A stretch of DNA of 64,000 nucleotides from Candidatus Tisiphia endosymbiont of Melanophora roralis (GTDB lineage Bacteria; Pseudomonadota; Alphaproteobacteria; Rickettsiales; Rickettsiaceae). A program made the position numbers and the translations under genes. The stretch is from the NCBI RefSeq assembly GCF_964026575.1, contig NZ_OZ032161.1:806001-870000 (forward strand), written 5' to 3'. Under the pieces are notes generated by a model, which worked only from the letters and a program-made list of their open reading frames with translations, was not told the origin of the DNA and did not search any database. Shown here in pieces: positions 9,099-17,615 of the stretch (the stretch's first letter is position 1; every line of letters starts with the position of its first letter).

Positions 9099-10367
9099 AT
9101 GAGTAAGAATAATCTTAGGTTTATCGATCTGTTTGCTGGCATTGGTGGTACTAGAATTGGCTTTGAACAAGCCTGCAGCCAACAAGGATTCTCTGCTTTA
9201 TGTGTATTCAGTAGTGAAATTAAAGCACATGCAATACAAGCGTATAAAACAAATTTTCATGATAAAGAAATAGCAGGCGATATTCAAAAAATTGCAGAAT
9301 ATAAGATACCAAATTTTGATTACCTACTAGCTGGTTTTCCTTGTCAACCATTTAGCAGTGCAGGTAAAAGAAAAGGGTTTTTAGATGATAGAGGTAGTTT
9401 ATTCTTTGATATAATTAGAATCTTAAAGGCAAAAAAACCAATTGGTTTTTTATTAGAAAATGTTGATGGTCTAGTTAATCATGACAATGGCAAAACATTT
9501 GACGAAATTATAAATACACTTAAAAATCTAGGTTACAATATTAGTTGGAGTATTTTAAATGCTGCTGATTTTGGTGTGCCTCAAAACAGGAAAAGAGTAT
9601 ATATTGTTGGACATTTAAAGAAAAAAATACAACTCACAAATTTTGATAAAAAATCACGTTGTATACAAGACATATTAGAAGAAAATATACCTTTATATGA
9701 TACTAAATTTAGCAAACTGCTCTTAGAAAATTATACAATAGAGCAGCTTACTGGTAAAGCAATTAAGGATAAAAGAGGCGGAAATGATAATATTCACAGC
9801 TGGGATATAAACCTTAAGGGGCAAATAAGTAAAGAACAAAAAGATATAATGAACATTCTTTTAAAGAAGCGTAGAATGAAGAAATGGGCAACATTAAAAG
9901 GCATTGTGTGGATGGATGGAATGCCTTTAACGATCTCAGAAATTGAAACTTTTTATCAACATCCAAAATTACAAGGATTACTTGATGACCTAACAAAAAA
10001 AGGTTATTTAAAATTAGAACATCCTAAAAATATTTTTATTAAAAATGGAGGAATCAGAGTTCGTGAATACGATACCACTAAAGAAAAAGGCTATAATATT
10101 GTAGCTGGCAAACTTTCATTTCCAATCTCAAAGATTATTGATCCAAAAGGTTATGTCCCAACTATTGTTGCAACTGAAATTGGTAAGTTAGCAATTCCGG
10201 TAGGAAAGGGAATTAGAGGTTTTACTGTTCGTGAAGGCTTAAGACTTTCAGGATATCCTGAAACTTACAGTTTAGACGAATTAGATTATTATAAAGCATT
10301 TGATTTAATAGGAAATACTGTAATGCCACCAGTAATAAAAGAAATCGTTGTAAGAATATTATCATGA
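9099..10367 (+). CDS. DNA (cytosine-5) methyltransferase of a Type II R-M system
   Basis: A 422-residue C5-cytosine methyltransferase. Ordered motifs: I FIDLFAGIGGTRIGF, IV GFPCQPFSSAGKRKGF with the catalytic Cys, VI LLENVDGL, VIII QNRKRVYIVG, then a target-recognition region (~190-350), IX RLSGYPETY and X IGNTVMPPVIKEI. It overlaps the next gene by ATGA, the usual arrangement with a cognate endonuclease. It lies on the opposite strand between the GTA capsid and terminase genes, which marks the pair as an insertion. Confidence 0.94.
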   Translation: MSKNNLRFIDLFAGIGGTRIGFEQACSQQGFSALCVFSSEIKAHAIQAYKTNFHDKEIAGDIQKIAEYKIPNFDYLLAGFPCQPFSSAGKRKGFLDDRGSLFFDIIRILKAKKPIGFLLENVDGLVNHDNGKTFDEIINTLKNLGYNISWSILNAADFGVPQNRKRVYIVGHLKKKIQLTNFDKKSRCIQDILEENIPLYDTKFSKLLLENYTIEQLTGKAIKDKRGGNDNIHSWDINLKGQISKEQKDIMNILLKKRRMKKWATLKGIVWMDGMPLTISEIETFYQHPKLQGLLDDLTKKGYLKLEHPKNIFIKNGGIRVREYDTTKEKGYNIVAGKLSFPISKIIDPKGYVPTIVATEIGKLAIPVGKGIRGFTVREGLRLSGYPETYSLDELDYYKAFDLIGNTVMPPVIKEIVVRILS

Positions 10368-11026
10368 GTGCAAAATTACTATTTGATACCTTACAAAATA
10401 CTGGAATCTGTGGAGCAAAAGGTAATGTATATTTTGAATTACATAATATTAAAACTATTGTTAGAGATAATAATATTGTTGGCAATGTAATACAAGAATG
10501 GTTAAAATCCTTTATGAATGAACATAATATCACTTATCGTCTACCTAATAATAGCCAAGAGTTCCCTGATTTTTATATGGACGAGCATAGAAATGATATA
10601 AATCTATTGGAAGTTAAATGTTTTACAAAATCGCCAAATTTTGATGTCGCAAACTTTGCTGCATATTGTAGATCAATTGCATTCTACCCATATAGACTTA
10701 ATGCTGATTATTTGATTTTTGAATATGCAGTATTAAAGTCAGGTATTATGATAAAGAATATTTGGTTAAAGAAAGTATGGGAAATTTGTTGCCCATCAGC
10801 AAGATCAGCTTTAAGAATCCAATGGAAACAAAATCAAACATTTAATATCAGACCAGCAACTTGGTATGCAAAAAATCCATCATATAAACATTTTAATAGT
10901 TGTCTTGAATTTGTAACTGCACTAAAAAAAGTTCTTGATACTCACCCGGTAGGAGGTGAGTGGCGTAATAAATGGTTTCAGAATATTTGTAATTTATACA
11001 AAAAGCAAACAGGGGATGACTTATAA
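10364..11026 (+). CDS. Type II restriction endonuclease, NgoBV/NlaIV-like
   Basis: A 220-residue protein translationally coupled to the methyltransferase. A PD-(D/E)XK site is visible as PDFYMDEHRNDINLLEVKCF (about residues 69-90). It resembles my memory of the NgoBV family, whose members cut GGNNCC. The nuclease class rests on the visible motif and gene pairing; the GGNNCC specificity is inference. The reading frame looks intact, which is uncommon for restriction genes in reduced rickettsial genomes. Confidence 0.78.
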   Translation: MSAKLLFDTLQNTGICGAKGNVYFELHNIKTIVRDNNIVGNVIQEWLKSFMNEHNITYRLPNNSQEFPDFYMDEHRNDINLLEVKCFTKSPNFDVANFAAYCRSIAFYPYRLNADYLIFEYAVLKSGIMIKNIWLKKVWEICCPSARSALRIQWKQNQTFNIRPATWYAKNPSYKHFNSCLEFVTALKKVLDTHPVGGEWRNKWFQNICNLYKKQTGDDL

Positions 11027-11036
11027 ATGTAACCAA

Positions 11037-12440
11037 CTAAAACCCTCGTATCCTTACTGTTGCTTTGTTAGATTGTTTCTTTATAAAATTCAAAAATTGA
11101 CTAACTGAATCAACTATGTCATCATTTTTGCAATGTGGAAAACTTAACAATTCGTTAAGTAGCGTAGTATTAAAAGCCGATTGTTTTGGTAAAGCTACGG
11201 CTGAAGATTGGAATAAAGTTAACACTGAGGAAAATCTAGTGATTTTATCAAGTTTTGGTTTTATGGCAACTATGTTAACAACCCCATCTAATCTTAGATC
11301 TTGTATAACTTGCTGACCACTTGCTTTATCTTCAATTAATATATATCTAGGACAATATTTCTTGGCTAATTTCTCTACTTGACTCTTTAACTCTGGATAA
11401 GTAAGTTTTTGCCTGAACATTGATACAAGATAATATCTCTTATCTAAAATGCCCCAAGAGGTACAAACACTATAATCAGCATTGTCTGAAATTTTAATGG
11501 CAGTATCCCAGCTTTGCACGAAATAATCAAATTTTTCCGGCAAGCTCTCATAAAAGCTAATATCCTCCATATTCAATAATATGCAATTATTAGCTATTGG
11601 TTCTTGCAAATATTGGGCAGCATAATTATGTATACCAATTTCCTGTTCTAATTTTATAAGATATTCAGGATTATCTCGAAATCCATGTAAGATATCGCCT
11701 TTAACATATTGATATTTATAATTATTAATAGAATATACTTGATCTCGTTTAGCCATAGCTGGAATTTTTAAGTGATGCCAAGAATTGGAATTAAGAAGCA
11801 AATGCCCACTTAAATCTTCTTCGTGTAATCTCTGCATAACTAATACTATTGCTCCTGTATTCTTATTGTTAAGTCTAGTGACAAAAGTTTGTTCAAACCA
11901 TTCAACTACTCGCTTTCGCATTTTTGGTGAGTTGATTTGACTCGGGTTATGAGGATCATCTATAATAAGTATATCACCCCCCTCACCTGTTGCTGAACCT
12001 CCAACTGACGTAGCAAATCTAAAACCATTATCCTTTGTCATAAACTTACTTTTTTGATTATGTTTTTTACTTAAAACCGTCTTCGGAAAAACTTGGCTGT
12101 ACCAGTCGGAAGTAAGTACAAAACGACAATCTAAAGAGTGTTTTACACTTAACACTTGAGAATAGCTGGCAGACATGATCCTTTTTGTTGGATCATGTCC
12201 TAATATCCAAGCTGGCCATGCCACTCCAATACACACAGATTTTAGAGACCTAGGCGGCATATTGATTATTAACCTTTTAATATCGCCCTTTTGTACTGCT
12301 TGTAAATATTCAGCAATAAGCTCAATATGCCAATTGGCTTGATATTCTATCCCAGGATTAATTGTATTAAACACTTTATTTATGAAACTATTAAAGTCTT
12401 GTCTCAATATTGCATGTAATAACTTCTTTGGATAAGTCAT
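11037..12440 (-). CDS. GTA-like large terminase (ATPase-nuclease)
   Basis: A 467-residue large terminase that packages DNA into proheads. The ATPase half has a phage-type P-loop variant (PPRSLKSVCIGVAWPAW, residues ~60-78) and a Walker B (GGDILIIDDPHNP, ~155-167). The nuclease half carries acidic motifs QSWDTA and ILIEDKASGQQ, and DDIVDSVSQ near the end. The start overlaps the upstream small gene by 4 nt. It appears intact although much of the cluster is decayed or missing. Confidence 0.92.
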   Translation of the reverse strand: MTYPKKLLHAILRQDFNSFINKVFNTINPGIEYQANWHIELIAEYLQAVQKGDIKRLIINMPPRSLKSVCIGVAWPAWILGHDPTKRIMSASYSQVLSVKHSLDCRFVLTSDWYSQVFPKTVLSKKHNQKSKFMTKDNGFRFATSVGGSATGEGGDILIIDDPHNPSQINSPKMRKRVVEWFEQTFVTRLNNKNTGAIVLVMQRLHEEDLSGHLLLNSNSWHHLKIPAMAKRDQVYSINNYKYQYVKGDILHGFRDNPEYLIKLEQEIGIHNYAAQYLQEPIANNCILLNMEDISFYESLPEKFDYFVQSWDTAIKISDNADYSVCTSWGILDKRYYLVSMFRQKLTYPELKSQVEKLAKKYCPRYILIEDKASGQQVIQDLRLDGVVNIVAIKPKLDKITRFSSVLTLFQSSAVALPKQSAFNTTLLNELLSFPHCKNDDIVDSVSQFLNFIKKQSNKATVRIRGF

Positions 12441-12700
12441 TGATATTTACTCAAAAACTCGGATATGATTGCTTCATCCTCTTCTTTCACTATAGTGTTT
12501 TCATTTAAATTCTCATCTTTGCTGAGCTTATTTAGCTGAATAATTAAATTGACTAATTTATTCAGCGTTTCTGTAATATTTTTCTTAATTATTATCTCGC
12601 CCTTGGATTTTTTTGATCCTAGCTCGTCTAGTTCATCTTCAAGGAGGGAAACAATTCTAGCAATAAAACTATATAACGTAGTAATTGTGTCTTTTGTCAT
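12437..12700 (-). CDS. Small helical protein, candidate GTA small terminase
   Basis: An 87-residue charged, helix-rich protein (KKNITETLNKLVNLIIQL, then a Leu/Asn-rich stretch) coupled by ATGA overlaps to the portal gene upstream and the large terminase downstream. Small terminases of GTAs are short coiled-coil proteins encoded beside the large subunit, so that role is likely by position, but I see no diagnostic motif. In R. capsulatus the small subunit gene is first in the operon; here it lies between portal and large terminase. Confidence 0.55.
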   Translation of the reverse strand: MTKDTITTLYSFIARIVSLLEDELDELGSKKSKGEIIIKKNITETLNKLVNLIIQLNKLSKDENLNENTIVKEEDEAIISEFLSKYQ

Positions 12701-13863
12701 AATCTATCCCCACCATCTATTGGTTTAAGACCGACAAGAGACCTTTTCTCGTTCAAAGTCATAAAACTAGCATTCGAGATTTTAGCCCATAAATTTTCGC
12801 GTTTTTCTGTTAATGCTGAAATACTATCACGATCAAAATCGATAATAATTTCCTCTTGATACCAGTGTGACAACCAGTTACTTAAGGCATCTGATAATTT
12901 ATCAAGTAAAGGAATTAACGTCTCTTCCCAAAGAGCTAATCTAGCTTCTTGCATATTACTATAGGTATTATCGCCATTAATACCTAGCAATTGAGGAGGA
13001 ATACCAAAAGCTAAAGCTATTTCCCTAGCTGCCGAATTTTTTGCTTCAATAAAATCCATATCTTTTGGATTAATGCTCATTTCTTGCCAATCAAGCCCCC
13101 CTTCCAAAAGAAGAGGCTTACCAGAATTATTACTACTGGTAAATTTCTCCGTAAGCTGCTCGTGTAGCCTATCAAACTGTTCGTCACTAAGATAACCATT
13201 ACTCTCTTTGACTATCAACGCTCCGCTTGGACGGGCTCCATTCCTTAGTAAAGAGCTATTCCAACTAGTAGCTTGTGAATGCAAATCAATTGGTAAAGAA
13301 GCAGCATCAAGGCAAGATAATCCATAACACGAATTAGTAGGATGATAATTTTTTAAATGTAACACCTTACTCATTCGATTAATTGCTGAGATAGGATAAA
13401 TTTTCTCTCCACTACTACTCATATATCTATACGCTACTGGATAGTTCTTATCTAATACTAACTCAGTTGCATTGCTAGGCAGTAAGTAAATCTCCCGGGG
13501 GCGATTATTCATTAATGTAGCTAAAATATAGGCATTACCATATAACAGCTTACTTGCTATCACTTCACCGAAAAAATCTGCCCCTGCTTTCTCTGGATTA
13601 GGTCTTTTCAATAAATTATAAACAGGATGATTTGCTATTCTTGTAAAAGATCCTCGATTATTTTTACTAACTATCCAAGGCACATGGCTTGCTGACTGTG
13701 CTATTAAATTCACACATCGATAAACTATAACATTTTTACGATATGCCTCTATACCAACTTTTACATCCCTAAATTCCGAATTCCCTAAAGCAGTAAAATC
13801 AATAAATGTATGTGATTTACAGGACTTAGCTTTAAAGATTTTTTTAAAATATTTTGTTATCAT
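12697..13863 (-). CDS. GTA-like HK97-family portal protein
   Basis: The portal forms the dodecameric DNA entry ring of the head. Diagnostic segments are VYRCVNLIAQSASHVPW, HPVYNLLKRPNPE, EIALAFGIPPQLLG and NTYSNMQEARLALWEETL. A frame opens with GTG at 13869, but the ATG at 13863 has AGG five bases upstream, so I choose that start (388 residues). It is the first gene of the portal-small gene-terminase group, each pair joined by a 4-nt overlap. Confidence 0.9.
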   Translation of the reverse strand: MITKYFKKIFKAKSCKSHTFIDFTALGNSEFRDVKVGIEAYRKNVIVYRCVNLIAQSASHVPWIVSKNNRGSFTRIANHPVYNLLKRPNPEKAGADFFGEVIASKLLYGNAYILATLMNNRPREIYLLPSNATELVLDKNYPVAYRYMSSSGEKIYPISAINRMSKVLHLKNYHPTNSCYGLSCLDAASLPIDLHSQATSWNSSLLRNGARPSGALIVKESNGYLSDEQFDRLHEQLTEKFTSSNNSGKPLLLEGGLDWQEMSINPKDMDFIEAKNSAAREIALAFGIPPQLLGINGDNTYSNMQEARLALWEETLIPLLDKLSDALSNWLSHWYQEEIIIDFDRDSISALTEKRENLWAKISNASFMTLNEKRSLVGLKPIDGGDRL

Positions 13864-14058
13864 ATTCACCTAAAATAAATAATAAATATCACTTATAACA
13901 TATTTTGTATTTGCACTAAGTGTTTTGGTGCATAAATAACTTCCAAATCTTTAAATTTTACAATAGAATACTATTACCATGAAATGTCATCCTGAATTTA
14001 TTTCAGAATCTGTTGAAACTGGTGTAATTAGGATCACAACTGTTGAAAGTTAAAAAAT

Positions 14059-14186
14059 CGTCATCGCGAGGCGTCGACAGACGCCGTGGCGATCCAGATA
14101 AACAGCGAAGCTGTTTTTTTAGAGTAACGCTTCGCGTATCTTGGATTGCCGCGTCGCCGCTTTTTCGCGGCTTCCTCGCAATGACG
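14059..14186. repeat. Family A repeat, inverted relative to 3033-3157
   Basis: Reverse-complement match to 3033-3157: CGTCATCGCGAGGCG ... AACAGCGAAGCTGTT ... GGATTGCCGCGTCGCCGC ... CTCGCAATGACG. It is bracketed by CACAACTGTTGAA on both sides (14035 and 14187). The 13870-14235 gap also has a small hairpin near 13991-14020 (GTCATCCTGAATTTATTTCAG) and no gene. The two copies flank the GTA-like cluster in opposite orientation. Confidence 0.85.
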
Positions 14187-14235
14187 CCACAACTGTTGAA
14201 TAGTATAAAGAATTCAAACTAATAGAGTTATATTA

Positions 14236-14922
14236 ATGTCTGCTCAAATAATAGAGTTGTTAATTTTTGCTGGAGTCGCTTTTTTTATTATAAATAGGCT
14301 AATTGCTACTCTTGGCTCTACATCAGAGGATGATCCAGCTAAACGCAAATCTTCCTTTTTCGGGGAAACAGGAATCAAAGACGTTACTTATACAGCAAAC
14401 ACTGCTGCTGGCAATATTTTAAAGAATAATTTGCCTCATAGCATGGTAAAAACCCCTCCTATTAACCCTATGGAGCTTGATGGCTTAATAGTTGAAGAGA
14501 ATTCCACTGCTATAATAGCTGGTCTTGAAGCTATATCGGCTAAACTTCCATCATTTAAAGCAAGAAAATTTTTACATAGTGCAAAAGCAGCCTTGGAACT
14601 GATCATTGAAGCCTCTAATGATGATGATATTGAAGATTTACTTACATTGGTGGATAAAAGATATATACAAGAATTTCATATTTTTTCTGAAACCTATGGA
14701 GAATTTGTCAATGGCAGCGTACTAGATGCTAAAATTTCTGAAGCTTATACATTCGCTAATAATATTTTCATAAAAGTATTATTCACAGGTGAAAAAATAA
14801 CTAGTAGTATAAAATATATGCAAGAAGAATGGACATTTTCTAGAAGCCTTATCTCTAAAAATACAGATTGGTTCTTAACTAAGGTTGATCGCCTAGAAGA
14901 AGAGAAACAGCCAGTTTCCTAG
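14236..14922 (+). CDS. TimA/Tim44-like inner-membrane protein
   Basis: A 228-residue Tim44/TimA-domain protein. A single N-terminal membrane anchor (residues ~5-25, LLIFAGVAFFIINRLI) is followed by a linker and the Tim44-like domain (~85-222; LEAISAKLPSFKARKFLHSAKAALELI and FAN-rich helices). Alphaproteobacterial homologues are the proposed ancestors of mitochondrial Tim44. A membrane-tethered role in protein translocation or complex assembly is known only by analogy. It lies 34 bp upstream of tsaE on the same strand. Confidence 0.8.
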   Translation: MSAQIIELLIFAGVAFFIINRLIATLGSTSEDDPAKRKSSFFGETGIKDVTYTANTAAGNILKNNLPHSMVKTPPINPMELDGLIVEENSTAIIAGLEAISAKLPSFKARKFLHSAKAALELIIEASNDDDIEDLLTLVDKRYIQEFHIFSETYGEFVNGSVLDAKISEAYTFANNIFIKVLFTGEKITSSIKYMQEEWTFSRSLISKNTDWFLTKVDRLEEEKQPVS

Positions 14923-14956
14923 CTTCTATTGATTCACCCCCAAATTTGAAGATCCA

Positions 14957-15388
14957 ATGAAGTTTCAACAAGAGTCTATTATTTTAAACAATGAACAAGA
15001 CTCTATATCGTTTGCACAAACTATTGCTAAAAATTTAGAATCTAGTAAAATTATAACTTTTTCCGGTGATTTAGGCTGCGGAAAAACATTTATATGTCGA
15101 GAGATTATAAAGTATTTTTGTGGCCCTGCTACTCATATCATCAGCCCTACTTTTAATTTGCTGCAAATTTATACGACATCAAAATTCACGATTTATCATT
15201 TTGATCTTTATCGTTTAAACTACTTAGAAGAAATTTATGAACTAGGTATAGAAGAAGCCTTTCAGGGTAATCTTTGTTTAATTGAATGGCCAGAACTAAT
15301 TGAAAAAATATTACCTAGACCTATAACCAAAATTCACTTACAAATACTCGAAGGTAACAAACGATCTTGTAGTATTTCTTATTTCTGA
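14957..15388 (+). CDS. tsaE: tRNA threonylcarbamoyladenosine synthesis ATPase TsaE
   Basis: A 143-residue P-loop ATPase with Walker A GDLGCGKTFICR (residues ~37-48), switch segment SPTFNLLQIY and Walker B-like FHFDLYRL/LIEWPE, all typical of TsaE. It works with TsaB, TsaC and TsaD to make t6A at position 37 of ANN-decoding tRNAs. Its partner tsaB lies in this window at 42697-43374, so the pathway genes are dispersed. Length is normal. Confidence 0.92.
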   Translation: MKFQQESIILNNEQDSISFAQTIAKNLESSKIITFSGDLGCGKTFICREIIKYFCGPATHIISPTFNLLQIYTTSKFTIYHFDLYRLNYLEEIYELGIEEAFQGNLCLIEWPELIEKILPRPITKIHLQILEGNKRSCSISYF

Positions 15389-15394
15389 CATCCC

Positions 15395-15423
15395 TTGACA
15401 AAGTGATGTAAAAGTGTTACATT
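15395..15423 (+). promoter_or_regulatory. Strong promoter with inverted-repeat operator for relBE
   Basis: TTGACA (15395-15400) and TACATT (15418-15423) are 17 bp apart, the best sigma-70 match I found in the window. AAGTGATGTAA ... TTACATTGCACTT (about 15400-15429) forms an imperfect inverted repeat covering the -10. That fits autoregulation by a ribbon-helix-helix antitoxin, which starts 35 bp downstream. Confidence 0.6.
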
Positions 15424-15457
15424 GCACTTATGCTAAACATTAATAAAGCTATACATC

Positions 15458-15679
15458 ATGGCAACAAAAAACCCAAGAATCAATGTAACTTTTGAAGAAA
15501 CAACTGCTGGCTTACTTTCACATTTAGCCCATCAGGAGCATAAGTCTGTTGCGAGTTTAGTGCGTGAATTAGCTCTTGAAGCTTTAGAAATGTGAGAGGA
15601 CTTCTATTTATCTAAAGTAGCGGAGAAACTTGATAAGGACGATGTTAAAACTTATAGCCATGATGATGCATGGAAGTAA
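15458..15679 (+). pseudogene. RelB-like ribbon-helix-helix antitoxin with internal stop
   Basis: The frame from ATG 15458 reads MATKNPRINVTFEE ... SVASLVRELALEALEM, then TGA (15593-15595), and continues in the same frame as EDFYLSKVAEKLDKD ... KTYSHDDAWK to TAA at 15679. The continued part matches the normal C-terminal toxin-binding tail of RelB antitoxins, so a 73-residue gene has been cut to 45 residues. The remaining part could still fold as an RHH DNA-binding domain. The TGA could be a CGA (Arg) transition. Confidence 0.75.
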
Positions 15680-16076
15680 AATATCAAGTATACTCTTCTG
15701 CTTTGAAGAATTGTTTTTTGAAAATATCAGGAACTCGCGTACTCATGTACTAAATGTACACTCCGTTCGCTCGCCCTTCATTTTCAAATCCAATTCTCCA
15801 AATCATTCGAGTATATGTTATTTAGAAGAAGTAATAAACAAACACATTCCTTCTCTCTCTACAAAAGCTAAGGCACTTATTAAAAAAGTTATTGAAGAGC
15901 GTTTGATGATCGACCCTATTGGTTTTGGAAAACCTTTACGTTACAGCCTGAAAGGTCATAGACGCCTCCGGGTTAGCGATTATCGTATTGTCTATAGAAT
16001 TGAGCCGAAAATTAAAACAATTTTCATAGTCGCTATAAAACATAGAAAAGATATATATAAAGATGATTGCAGTTAG
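15670..16076 (+). pseudogene. RelE-like toxin, disrupted by a palindromic element
   Basis: The toxin start overlaps the antitoxin end (ATG 15670, MEVKYQV). After seven codons a palindromic element (15689-15815) is inserted. The body resumes in another frame with YLEEVINKHIPSLSTKAKALIKKVIEERL ... GKPLRYSLKGHRRLRVSDYRIVYRI, a clear RelE/ParE-type ribonuclease fold. The net insertion is about 125 bp, not a multiple of three, so the N-terminal seven residues are out of frame with the rest. A frame open from 15630 would give a 148-residue product with an unrelated N-terminus. I judge the module inactive. Confidence 0.7.
15689..15815. repeat. RPE-like palindromic element, family C, inside relE
   Basis: Ends are TATACTCTTCTGCTTTG and ATTCGAGTATA. 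In reverse complement it matches the element inside uvrC (19021-19151) and the intergenic copy at 28088-28208, sharing TATACTC, AATGATTTGGAGAA, a GTACATGAGTACGCG core and GCAGAAGAGTATA. It interrupts relE after codon 7. Confidence 0.82.
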
Positions 16077-16144
16077 CGTAGTTTAAGTAATACAAAAAAG
16101 TTTTTTTATATTATACTCTGCCACTTTCAATAAAAATAATTAGA

Positions 16145-17545
16145 ATGACCCTTGATAATATTATTGTATTGGTATACTTGCTATCAATACTTGTTGTTGG
16201 TACATACTACAGATCTAGACTTATAAGTTTTACAGATTATGCTACCGTTCAAGGCAAGACTAGCAATAGTAAACTATTGTTGGTTGCAACTATTTTTGCT
16301 TCATCTGTTGGTGGAGGTGCTACTTTTGGTATTGCTGAAAAAGCCTTTTCCGGTGATTTATCGTATAGCTACGGACTAATACTCACTCTACCAATCGATA
16401 TACTCATAGCTATTTATCTTGTACCCCAAATAACTAAACATTATGGAGCAGAAAGTGTCGGCGATATAATGGTAAAATATTATAGTATATCAGGTCGTTT
16501 TATTGCTGGCACTGCGTCTGTTATGGTATCTATAGGCTTTGTTGCTGCCCAAATTAGTGTTAGTGGTTATATTTTTCAATATATTTTAAAGATTAATTAT
16601 TTAGAAGGAGTAATATTAAGTTATGGAATTGTTATCATCTACACAACTATTGGAGGATTACAATCGATTATGTTTACTAATTTATTACAATTTTTTGCAA
16701 TGATAATGGCTATTCCAGTTATTGCCATATGTGGTCTCAATAAAGTTGGCATCAGTGAATTTATCCAACAACTACCTAGTGAAAAAGTGTATTTTATCTA
16801 TAATAATAATTTTGCCAGTGAGATATTTATTAATACGATAACTGTCATGCTAAGTTTTTGTGTAATGAACTTATATCCTAATTTTATTCAGAGGGCTCTA
16901 ATTAATAATAATGCAAAAAAGACTAGTACCGCTATATATATAAAATCAGTTATATATGCTATATTCTTAATATTTATCACCTTAAATGGTCTGATTGCCT
17001 ATAATCTTTATCCCAACTATTCTTCTAATCTTGCATTACCACACCTAATTGATCAAATAGTATCCTCAGGGTTACAAGGCTTTGTGATAGTTGGTTTACT
17101 TGCAGCAGTTATGTCTACCGCTGATTCTGATTTAAATCTTACCTCAATAGCCTTAGTGAAGGACTTATTAAATCCTATTTTTAAAATACAAAATCAAAAG
17201 AAATTATTGTTAATTGCTAGAATTACTAATGTCATAATCGGCAGTTTTGCAATAATTGTTGCCTTAAAATTTAATAATGTAATTGATTTAGTAATGTTTA
17301 TTACTGGATTTTGGGGACCACTAATATTAGTCCCTTTAGTATTTGCTCTTTTCAACATTACTATAACACAAAGCATGATGGTTTTATGTGGATTAAGCGG
17401 GATCACATCTTTTCTCATTTGGTCATATTTTTTCACTCATAATTCTCGTCTAAAGGGAGTATTTGTTGGTACTATGTGCAGTTTGTTAGTCTTCTGCATA
17501 GGATTAATTACCAAAAAGCTGGGTAATTTGAAAGTTGAGCTATAA
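16145..17545 (+). CDS. Sodium:solute symporter family permease
   Basis: A 466-residue SSS-family membrane protein with about 13 predicted membrane segments. Typical N-terminal segments are YATVQGKTSNSKLLLVATIF and ASSVGGGATFGIAEKAF, and the sodium-site region near residues 320-330 reads AAVMSTADSDLNLTS. It probably co-imports Na+ with an organic solute such as proline, pantothenate or a carboxylate; the sequence does not fix which. Such importers suit a host-dependent bacterium. It is followed 70 bp later by uvrC on the same strand. Confidence 0.87.
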   Translation: MTLDNIIVLVYLLSILVVGTYYRSRLISFTDYATVQGKTSNSKLLLVATIFASSVGGGATFGIAEKAFSGDLSYSYGLILTLPIDILIAIYLVPQITKHYGAESVGDIMVKYYSISGRFIAGTASVMVSIGFVAAQISVSGYIFQYILKINYLEGVILSYGIVIIYTTIGGLQSIMFTNLLQFFAMIMAIPVIAICGLNKVGISEFIQQLPSEKVYFIYNNNFASEIFINTITVMLSFCVMNLYPNFIQRALINNNAKKTSTAIYIKSVIYAIFLIFITLNGLIAYNLYPNYSSNLALPHLIDQIVSSGLQGFVIVGLLAAVMSTADSDLNLTSIALVKDLLNPIFKIQNQKKLLLIARITNVIIGSFAIIVALKFNNVIDLVMFITGFWGPLILVPLVFALFNITITQSMMVLCGLSGITSFLIWSYFFTHNSRLKGVFVGTMCSLLVFCIGLITKKLGNLKVEL

Positions 17546-17615
17546 GCCTTGATAAATAAGGAGTACAGTCGTACGTACAGTTAATGTTATGTCGAACTCT
17601 GTTGTTTGGTAAATT

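Noticed and set aside
10222-10533. 103-residue minus-strand frame across the methyltransferase/endonuclease junction
   Set aside because: Both underlying genes have diagnostic motifs, so this is a shadow.
3233-13863. Active prophage
   Set aside because: No integrase, lysis, replication or repressor genes, and the families match GTA-type structural genes. Key tail genes are missing.
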